Positions 1 to 5,109 of a stretch of 5,821 nt of DNA are shown here, piece after piece. The notes under the pieces are model-generated. The model was not told the origin of the DNA. It searched no databases and was given only the letters and a program-made list of their open reading frames with translations. This stretch comes from an uncultured Rhodospirillaceae bacterium (lineage in GTDB: Bacteria > Pseudomonadota > Alphaproteobacteria > Thalassobaculales > Thalassobaculaceae), in contig CALAHL010000610.1 in NCBI GenBank assembly GCA_937891725.1, positions 1 through 5,821 of the forward strand, written 5' to 3'. Numbering within the stretch: the stretch's first letter is position 1; each line of letters begins with the position of its first letter. Position numbers and translations under genes: made by a program.

Positions 1-2
1 CA

Positions 3-611
3 TCAACCTGCGGTAGGGCTTTTCCCTTTCACACCGCGGACCGACACGCCACCGCCGGAATTTGGTACCAGAGTCTTTATTTCTCCCCCCGGAACAACCT
101 GATCCGCCAACTCCTGAAGGGCCGCATCGCTGCCGCCATAAGGTGCCACCAGATCAATCAACCAGGGAATGTTACCGGACCGCCAGTCACTCGGCTTCAG
201 TTTGATTTGGCCCTGGCTCAGACGCTGATCGACCTCCGCCGAGACCATCGCCCAGGAGGCGTATGCGACCGGCAGGGTGCCACGCTCGGTCTTCCGGCGC
301 CAGACCCGGACCTGACGACCAATCAAAGCCGGCAGCACCAGCCACTCGAGATCCGACAGGAAAACGTGCTTGTGCGAGGGCGACTGCCCCAACAGGCTGA
401 CGATCTGACCCAGGATTCGCGACATGTCGTCGGCGACTTGCTGAGGCTCCGCATCCGCTGTCATTGGCTGCGCCGGTGCCGCTTGCGATTGAGGCGCCGC
501 TTTCGATTGGCCGGCCTGCGGTTGCGCGGCCTTGGCAGCCGGCTTCTTCGGCTTCGGCTTGACCGGCTCGGTCGCCGATCCATCCGTACCGAAGGTCAAA
601 TCATCGGACAT
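3..611 (-). CDS. Toxin-activating lysine acyltransferase, HlyC/CyaC/RtxC family
   Basis: Members move a fatty acyl chain from acyl-ACP to internal lysines of RTX protoxins in the cytoplasm. The 202-residue product has a Pro/Lys/Ala/Gln-rich, probably disordered segment (about 16-49), then a HlyC-like domain (about 59-184). Visible family landmarks are the SPSH segment with S77 and the catalytic-type histidine H80, LPALIGRQ (compare LPAI.ANQ in HlyC), PVAYASWA with Y117, DWRSGNIPW, and WLIDLVAPYG with the catalytic-type aspartate D153. These match the His/Asp pair of HlyC and the Ser/His/Tyr residues reported for CyaC. I chose the ATG at 611 because GGGGGAA lies about 7 nt upstream; an in-frame TTG at 626 would add five residues. 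The gene lies 112 nt downstream of usp on the same strand. No RTX substrate is visible, so the target is unknown. The family call is firm; a role in toxin activation is only inferred. Confidence 0.88.
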   Translation of the reverse strand: MSDDLTFGTDGSATEPVKPKPKKPAAKAAQPQAGQSKAAPQSQAAPAQPMTADAEPQQVADDMSRILGQIVSLLGQSPSHKHVFLSDLEWLVLPALIGRQVRVWRRKTERGTLPVAYASWAMVSAEVDQRLSQGQIKLKPSDWRSGNIPWLIDLVAPYGGSDAALQELADQVVPGGEIKTLVPNSGGGVSVRGVKGKSPTAG

Positions 612-632
612 CGCGCATTCCCCCAAAGCTCG

Positions 633-678
633 TCTCGTATCGAGATCACTAAAATACCCGATATCTCTCGAAGCTCAA
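633..678 (-). promoter_or_regulatory. Possible promoter and operator-like palindrome of the acyltransferase gene
   Basis: Read on the minus strand, TTGAGC (678-673) and TATTTT (656-651) are separated by 16 nt and each matches 4 of 6 bases of the sigma-70 -35 and -10 consensus. Just downstream, where transcription would start, lies the palindrome TCTCG-TAT-CGAGA (633-645). Together they suggest that the acyltransferase can be transcribed independently of usp and controlled by a dimeric repressor. Both elements are short and could be chance. Confidence 0.3.
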
Positions 679-680
679 CC

Positions 681-695
681 GTCCCTGGGACAGGG
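681..695. repeat. Short inverted repeat between usp and the acyltransferase gene
   Basis: GTCCCTGGGAC (681-691) is a perfect 5-1-5 inverted repeat, and it overlaps a second one, CCCTG-GGA-CAGGG (683-695). It lies 29 nt past the usp stop codon. No T-rich tract follows it on the minus strand, so it is a poor intrinsic terminator. It could be an operator, an RNA stem in a usp-acyltransferase message, or chance. Confidence 0.3.
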
Positions 696-723
696 CAGCG
701 ACATCTCCGATCGTCTCAGACAC

Positions 724-1533
724 CTAATGCGCGAACACGACCGGCATCGTGGCATCGGAGATGATGTCGCTGGTCGCACCGCCGAAGATCATCTGGCGCA
801 ACCGACTTTGGGTATAGGCGCCCTTCAACAGAAGATCGACGCCAAGCGCCTCCGCCTTGTCGAGGATATCGGCCCCAGGGCCGCGCATCGACCGCTCCGC
901 CATCGCCAGTTCGACAGCGACGCCATGGACTTTGAGATACTCCACCAGCGCCGAGCCATCGGGGCCGGGTACCGCCCAACCGTCGATTGCGATCACCTTC
1001 ACCGATTTGGCCGCTTTCAGGGCCGGCATCGCCTGGCCGACCAGACGCGCGGTCTCTGTGCTATGATTCCACGCGATCGCCACGGTCTCGCCGCACGGCC
1101 GGGTCCAGCCTGGGGGGGTCAGCATCACAGCCCGCCCACCCTCGAACAGAGCGGTCTCGAACACGGCACGCCAGTCGGTGTCGTCGTTCTTGCCGACGAT
1201 GGTGACGTCGTAAAGGCGCGCGGCCTCACCGACCCCGAATCGGGCGCGCATCGGCTCTTCGATCAGCGTCACCCGCGCCGCGAGTTCGCCGATCCCGGAC
1301 ACCCGCTTCCGCATGGCATCCAAGGCCTCATCCGCTTCCCGTGCGAGATCGGGGCCTTTGTCGTTGTAGTCGATGATTCCGACGCCCATCGGGTCGACCA
1401 GCGGACTTTCCACCGGTCTGGGATAGAACATCGCGACCACCTTGCCATCATGAAGCTCCGCCACATGTGCCGCGACCTCCACCGGGGCGCGGTCGATTCC
1501 ATCGCGGCCGAACGGCAGGAAGATATGCTTCAT
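724..1533 (-). CDS. Universal stress protein (UspA family), tandem-domain type
   Basis: The product has 269 residues, about twice a single Usp domain, so it is a tandem Usp protein of the cytoplasm. The N-terminal half (about 1-140) opens with a beta strand, MKHIFLPFGRDG, and shows no nucleotide motif. The C-terminal half (about 148-269) opens with ETVAIAWNHSTETARL, typical of the family, and ends with the phosphate-binding loop region KGAYTQSRLRQMIFGGATSD (237-256) and the closing strand MPVVFAH. Many relatives read GAYGHSR at that loop; here the GH pair is TQ, so the second glycine of the G-2X-G-9X-G pattern is missing. The start at 1533 is set by a strong AAGGAG Shine-Dalgarno 8 nt upstream; the frame stays open far upstream but that part is antisense to the amidohydrolase. 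The gene diverges from the amidohydrolase. Such proteins usually act in stress survival; the specific role cannot be read here. Confidence 0.9.
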   Translation of the reverse strand: MKHIFLPFGRDGIDRAPVEVAAHVAELHDGKVVAMFYPRPVESPLVDPMGVGIIDYNDKGPDLAREADEALDAMRKRVSGIGELAARVTLIEEPMRARFGVGEAARLYDVTIVGKNDDTDWRAVFETALFEGGRAVMLTPPGWTRPCGETVAIAWNHSTETARLVGQAMPALKAAKSVKVIAIDGWAVPGPDGSALVEYLKVHGVAVELAMAERSMRGPGADILDKAEALGVDLLLKGAYTQSRLRQMIFGGATSDIISDATMPVVFAH

Positions 1534-1541
1534 GATGTGGT

Positions 1542-1547
1542 CTCCTT
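1542..1547 (-). promoter_or_regulatory. Shine-Dalgarno that fixes the usp start
   Basis: On the minus strand AAGGAG (1547-1542) precedes the ATG at 1533 by 8 nt. It is the strongest ribosome binding site in the window. It decides between this start and several in-frame upstream ATGs in a frame that stays open back to 3228. Confidence 0.85.
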
Positions 1548-1556
1548 TTCTCAACG

Positions 1557-1572
1557 ATGTCCTCAGGGACAT
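1557..1572. promoter_or_regulatory. Operator-like palindrome upstream of usp
   Basis: ATGTCC-TCAG-GGACAT is a perfect inverted repeat with 6-bp arms and a 4-bp centre, 24-39 nt upstream of the usp start codon. It could bind a dimeric regulator near the usp promoter, or form a small hairpin in the usp leader. I could not place a convincing -35/-10 pair beside it. Confidence 0.35.
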
Positions 1573-1588
1573 GATCGATGGCTCATGG

Positions 1589-1624
1589 TATCGAAATCTC
1601 CGCAGGGTGCAGTATCCTTCGATA
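1589..1624. repeat. Inverted repeat in the usp/amidohydrolase divergent region
   Basis: TATCGAA (1589-1595) and TTCGATA (1618-1624) are 7-bp perfect inverted arms separated by 22 bp, in the 135-nt region between the two divergent start codons. The right arm is also part of an imperfect 12-bp palindrome, TTCGATATCCAA (1618-1629). This region must hold the promoters of both genes, so a regulator binding site is plausible. No clear -35/-10 pair was found for either direction. Confidence 0.3.
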
Positions 1625-1668
1625 TCCAATCCTAGCATACACCTCACCTCATAGCCCCGAGGCTTGCA

Positions 1669-3102
1669 ATGGCCGATCTGCTCATTCGCAACGGATATTT
1701 GGTCACGATGGACCCGAAACGTCGTCTGATCGAGGATGGTGCCGTCGCGATTTCCGGCGATCGGATCGTGGCGGTGGGCGCAAGCGAGACGCTCTCGGCC
1801 GCCTACCCGGCACACCGGGTGATCGACGCGTCCCGCAAAGCGATCCTGCCGGGATTGGTGGACGTGCACGCCCACGCCGGCCACGGATTGATCAAGACCT
1901 TGGGGCTGGCGACCGATACCGGATGGGAAGACACCTGCCACACCGCCTACACCACGGCGTCGGATCCGGAGTTTTGGGCGGTTGAAGCCTCGCTTTCGGC
2001 CCTGGAGCGCCTGCGCGGCGGAACCACCACGGGGGTCTCGTATCTGGGCGGCGGCGACGATGTCATGCGGACCGACGATCCGATCTACGCCGACGCCCAT
2101 TGCCGCGCGATCGAGGCCATCGGGACCAGCTCGGTTGTGGCGGTCGGGATCAATCGACCGCCCTTTCCGATCACCTACCGCGATCTGCGGACCGGCATCG
2201 AGCATCCGATCACTTTCGAGCACCAGTTGGACGTGTGCGAGCAGGTGGCGGAAGCCTGGCACCAAGCGGCCGGCGGCCGGGTTCGGATCGCCGTCAGCTT
2301 TCCGGTGCATCATCGCGGCTCCGCGCAGGACCGGCCTGAGATCTACCGCAAAATCGCCGATCAGGCCGCCGCCACCCGGGATCTGACCCGGCGAAAGGGT
2401 TTGATCTTCACCCAGGACGGCCACCGGGACGGCAGCATCCGGATCGCCCATGAGGAGTTTAACCTGTTGGGACCGGATGCTCTGATGTCCCATACGGTCG
2501 ATATCGACGCCGAGGAGATCCGCCTGATCGCCGAGACCGGCACCCGGGTCGCGCACAATCCTTCCGCTAACCGCTCGGTCACCGGCCGCTGCCCGGTGCC
2601 GGAACTGATCGAGGCCGGGGCCGTGGTCGGGCTTGGCTCGGACGGGACCGCACCGGACCGGAGCGCCGACATGTTCCGGCACATGTTCCAGTGCATGCAC
2701 TACCATCGCCGGCATTTCCGGAACGCAAGCGTGCTGCCGCCGGGCAAAATGCTGGAAATGGTCACGATCGACGGGGCCAAGGCACTGGGATTGGAGCAGG
2801 AGATCGGCTCGCTCGAAATCGGCAAGCGGGCGGATGTGATTCTGGTCGATCTGTTCAAGCCGCATATGGTGCCAGCCAACATGCCGCTCTACCGGTTGAC
2901 GAATTTCGCCGTCGGCTCGGATGTGGACACCACGATCGTGGCGGGTGAGGTACTGATGGAGGGTCGGAGGTTGGCCGGTCACATCGACGAACCGAAAATT
3001 CTCGAGGACGCGGAACGGCAGGCGGCCCTGCTTCTGGAGCGGGCCGGCCTCCAAGCCATGACGGCCCTTCCGGAGCGGTTCTGGGGTGTGGCTTTCGGCT
3101 GA
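1669..3102 (+). CDS. Amidohydrolase-superfamily metal-dependent hydrolase (TRZ/ATZ/cytosine-deaminase-like)
   Basis: The 477-residue product has the usual layout: a small N-terminal beta domain (LLIRNGYLVTMD), PGLVDVHAHAG at 61-71 with metal ligands H67 and H69, a central TIM-barrel, SHTVDID with H275, VAHNPSANRSVTG (294-306), GLGSDGTAPDRSADM with the conserved aspartate D325, and a C-terminal return to the beta domain (GSLEIGKRADVILVD). Relatives hydrolyse C-N or C-halogen bonds in deaminated or dechlorinated heterocycles; the substrate here is unknown. The third metal histidine, normally about 27 residues before H275 in an HxxE motif, is not where expected: that stretch reads FTQDGHRDG (247-255), with H252 the nearest histidine. 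The ATG at 1669 has GAGG 6 nt upstream. It is divergent from usp. No transport gene adjoins it to hint at a substrate. The superfamily is clear; substrate and even activity are open. Confidence 0.9.
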   Translation: MADLLIRNGYLVTMDPKRRLIEDGAVAISGDRIVAVGASETLSAAYPAHRVIDASRKAILPGLVDVHAHAGHGLIKTLGLATDTGWEDTCHTAYTTASDPEFWAVEASLSALERLRGGTTTGVSYLGGGDDVMRTDDPIYADAHCRAIEAIGTSSVVAVGINRPPFPITYRDLRTGIEHPITFEHQLDVCEQVAEAWHQAAGGRVRIAVSFPVHHRGSAQDRPEIYRKIADQAAATRDLTRRKGLIFTQDGHRDGSIRIAHEEFNLLGPDALMSHTVDIDAEEIRLIAETGTRVAHNPSANRSVTGRCPVPELIEAGAVVGLGSDGTAPDRSADMFRHMFQCMHYHRRHFRNASVLPPGKMLEMVTIDGAKALGLEQEIGSLEIGKRADVILVDLFKPHMVPANMPLYRLTNFAVGSDVDTTIVAGEVLMEGRRLAGHIDEPKILEDAERQAALLLERAGLQAMTALPERFWGVAFG

Positions 3103-3211
3103 AACCACCGGCTGAATCGTTGACTTGCTCAGGCCTCCTGGCGGCTCTATATGGAAGGTGGGATTTGACGGCGCATTTCCGCGCTGGATGCTCATCGGGA
3201 TCTGCTGCGCG

Positions 3212-3565
3212 ATGTTTGGGCTTTCCAAGAAATCCGGCGATAAAAAAGGCGCGGATCAGGACGCGGCGGGCCTGACATACGGCAGCGTGACTTTCGGCGA
3301 GGATGTGATCGCAACGAAGGAACTGCAGATGAAGGGGATCTGCATTCCCAATCCCGGTGAAGGCAACATCATCACCGGGCAGCGGTTCCGCTGTCTGCTG
3401 ACCCTCGGGGAGGGCAAATCGGCCCCGTCCTTCATGGTCACCTGCCATGCGGTCAAGGCATCCGAGGACGAGGTCATCGGCAAGTTCGAGGACCTGGACG
3501 ACGACAAGAAACGGCTGATCGCCGTCCATCTGCGCAAGCTGCGCACCGCCGGCGCCATCAGGTAG
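3212..3565 (+). CDS. Small protein resembling a degenerate PilZ domain
   Basis: The product from the ATG at 3212 has 117 residues and begins MFGLSKKSGDKKGAD, a hydrophobic-then-lysine-rich start common in small soluble proteins. The rest (about 21-112) reads as a beta-rich domain whose order resembles PilZ: ELQMKGICI where PilZ has D/NxSxxG, then TGQRFRCLLTL, a strand MVTCHAVKA, and GKFEDLDDDKKRLIAVHL, like the closing strand and helix of PilZ. The N-terminal RxxxR that binds cyclic di-GMP is absent and the serine motif is altered, so ligand binding is unlikely. The start is uncertain: ATG at 3188 and TTG at 3125 are in frame, and none has a good Shine-Dalgarno (GGGA lies 11 nt before 3212). 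It follows the amidohydrolase by 109 nt. The PilZ link is my reading of fold and spacing, not a firm match. Confidence 0.6.
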   Translation: MFGLSKKSGDKKGADQDAAGLTYGSVTFGEDVIATKELQMKGICIPNPGEGNIITGQRFRCLLTLGEGKSAPSFMVTCHAVKASEDEVIGKFEDLDDDKKRLIAVHLRKLRTAGAIR

Positions 3566-3583
3566 GCAATCCCGGACGCCGAC

Positions 3584-3778
3584 ATGAGCAAAGATCGCGG
3601 CCCCCATATTTCCGAAGCGGAGGTTCCCAAGATGGTGGAGGCGATCGCGCTCACGGACGGTGACAGCCGCCGCGATATCATGACCCGTCTCGCCTGGCGG
3701 CCGGCTTGGGCGATCCGGAGCCGCCGCGGCGCCATCGCCACCCTGATCGGGATGTTCGGGCGACCCGACCGGCCATAG
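3584..3778 (+). CDS. Small protein of unknown function
   Basis: This 64-residue ORF begins 18 nt after the stop of the PilZ-like gene and is in the same direction, so it may be its operon partner. The Shine-Dalgarno is weak (CGGA, about 8 nt before the ATG). The N-terminal half is acidic to mixed and looks helical (EAEVPKMVEAIALTDGD). The C-terminal half is arginine-rich with scattered tryptophans (RLAWRPAWAIRSRRG) and a short hydrophobic patch (AIATLIGMFG). It has no signal peptide, no cysteine pairs and no motif that I recognise. Its position between two good genes and its plausible composition favour a real gene, but a chance ORF in GC-rich DNA cannot be excluded. Confidence 0.45.
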   Translation: MSKDRGPHISEAEVPKMVEAIALTDGDSRRDIMTRLAWRPAWAIRSRRGAIATLIGMFGRPDRP

Positions 3779-3814
3779 GCTCATCCTCGAGGCGATCCTT
3801 TCCCATTCCCGCCC

Positions 3815-3842
3815 TTGCCCCGTCTCGCGCCGTGCCTATACT
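3815..3842 (+). promoter_or_regulatory. Probable argG promoter
   Basis: TTGCCC (3815-3820) and TATACT (3837-3842) are separated by 16 nt. The -10 matches 5 of 6 consensus bases and stands out in very GC-rich sequence; CTTGCC-type -35 boxes are common in alphaproteobacteria. Transcription would start near 3849, giving a leader of about 30 nt with no room for an attenuator. No arginine-repressor-type palindrome was seen. Confidence 0.5.
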
Positions 3843-3878
3843 CCGCCGCCAATCCGATCAGGGCTGTGGAGAGAGATA

Positions 3879-5105
3879 ATGTCCGCCGAGAAGCTGAAAG
3901 ACGTGAAGAAAGTCGTGCTCGCCTATTCCGGTGGGCTCGACACCTCGATCATTCTGCGCTGGCTGCAGGACACCTACGGGTGCGAGGTCGTGACCTTCAC
4001 CGCCGATCTGGGCCAGGGCGAGGATATCGAGCCGGCTCGGGAGAAGGCCAAGCTGATGGGCATCAAGGAGATCTATATCGAGGATCTCCGAGAGGAATTT
4101 GTGCGCGATTTCGTCTATCCGATGTTCCGTGCCAACACGCTGTACGAAGGCACCTACCTGCTCGGCACCTCGATCGCCCGGCCGCTGATCTCCAAGCGCC
4201 AGATCGAGATCGCCAACGAGACCGGCGCCGACGCCGTGTCCCATGGCGCCACCGGCAAGGGCAACGACCAGGTCCGGTTCGAACTGAGCTATTACGCGCT
4301 CAAGCCCGATATCAAGATCATCGCTCCCTGGCGCGAATGGGACCTGACCTCCCGGACGGCCTTGTTGGAATACGCGGAAGCCCGGCAGATTCCGATCTCG
4401 AAAGACAAGCGCGGCGAAGCGCCGTTCTCGGTCGACGCCAACCTGCTGCACGCCTCCTCTGAAGGTAAGGTGCTGGAGGATCCCTGGGTCGAGGGCGCGG
4501 ATTACATCTGGGGGCGGACCTTGTCCCCCGAGGACGCGCCGGACAAGCCGACCTATGTTGAGATCGGGTTCGAAAAAGGTGACGCGGTGTCGATCGACGG
4601 CGAGGCACTCAGCCCGGCGACCCTGCTCACCAAGCTGAACCAGCTCGGCCACGACAATGGCATCGGCCGGTTGGATCTGGTCGAGAACCGGTTCGTCGGC
4701 ATGAAGAACCGGGGCCTCTACGAGACCCCGGGCGGCACCATCCTGCACGTCGCCCACCGGGCGGTGGAGAGCGTCACGCTGGACCGTGAGATGGGGCACT
4801 TCAAAGACGAGCTGATGCCGCGCTACGCCAAGATGATCTACAACGGCTTCTGGTTCTCGCCGGAACGTCAGATGATCCAGGCGGCGATCGATTACAGCCA
4901 GCAGGATGTGACCGGCGTGGTCCGCCTCAAGCTCTACAAGGGCAATACCACCGTGGTCGGCCGCAAGGCGGAAAAGAGCCTGTATTCCGCCGATTGGGTG
5001 ACCTTTGAGGAGAGTGCGGTCGCCGATTACGACCACGCGGACGCGGCCGGCTTCATCAAGCTGAACGCCCTGCGCCTGCGCCTGAAGAAGATCTTCCAGG
5101 GCTAG
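3879..5105 (+). CDS. argG: Argininosuccinate synthase
   Basis: The cytoplasmic enzyme joins citrulline and aspartate with ATP to give argininosuccinate, AMP and PPi, the next-to-last step of arginine synthesis. The 408-residue product is full length for the roughly 400-residue type. It has the PP-loop nucleotide motif AYSGGLDTS (15-23), the second signature GATGKGNDQVRFE (123-135), the APWREWDL segment, and ENRFVGMKNRGLYETPGG in the substrate-binding and tetramer part. No key residue appears missing. The ATG at 3879 has GGAG 7 nt upstream. It has its own promoter, and the SDR gene follows after 4 nt. No other arginine genes are in the window, so arg genes are probably scattered, as is usual in this group. 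The call is secure. Confidence 0.98.
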   Translation: MSAEKLKDVKKVVLAYSGGLDTSIILRWLQDTYGCEVVTFTADLGQGEDIEPAREKAKLMGIKEIYIEDLREEFVRDFVYPMFRANTLYEGTYLLGTSIARPLISKRQIEIANETGADAVSHGATGKGNDQVRFELSYYALKPDIKIIAPWREWDLTSRTALLEYAEARQIPISKDKRGEAPFSVDANLLHASSEGKVLEDPWVEGADYIWGRTLSPEDAPDKPTYVEIGFEKGDAVSIDGEALSPATLLTKLNQLGHDNGIGRLDLVENRFVGMKNRGLYETPGGTILHVAHRAVESVTLDREMGHFKDELMPRYAKMIYNGFWFSPERQMIQAAIDYSQQDVTGVVRLKLYKGNTTVVGRKAEKSLYSADWVTFEESAVADYDHADAAGFIKLNALRLRLKKIFQG

Positions 5106-5109
5106 GACG

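Noticed and set aside
612..626. TTG at 626 as the acyltransferase start
   Set aside because: The ATG at 611 has a better-placed GGGGGAA sequence; the TTG start lacks a Shine-Dalgarno.
532..1635. 367-residue plus-strand ORF across the acyltransferase and usp region
   Set aside because: It is antisense to two well supported genes and rich in His/Arg/Asp, with no family signature.
3088..3108. Hairpin GTGGCTTTC-GGCT-GAAACCAC at the amidohydrolase stop codon, as an intrinsic terminator
   Set aside because: It has a bulged C, is only moderately GC-rich and is not followed by a T tract.
3096..3116. 8-bp direct repeat CGGCTGAA (3096-3103 and 3109-3116) as an attachment or insertion scar
   Set aside because: It is short, one copy lies in coding sequence, and no mobile-element gene or longer duplication is nearby.
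1534..3228. Long open minus-strand frame that would extend the universal stress protein to 834 residues
   Set aside because: It is antisense to the clear amidohydrolase gene, its translation is rich in Arg/Gly/His/Asp with no recognisable domain, and AAGGAG fixes the usp start at 1533.
2855..3784. 309-residue minus-strand ORF opposite the PilZ-like gene and the 64-residue ORF
   Set aside because: Its C-terminal part is a Pro/Arg/Ser-rich low-complexity translation typical of a shadow frame, and it overlaps the end of the amidohydrolase gene.
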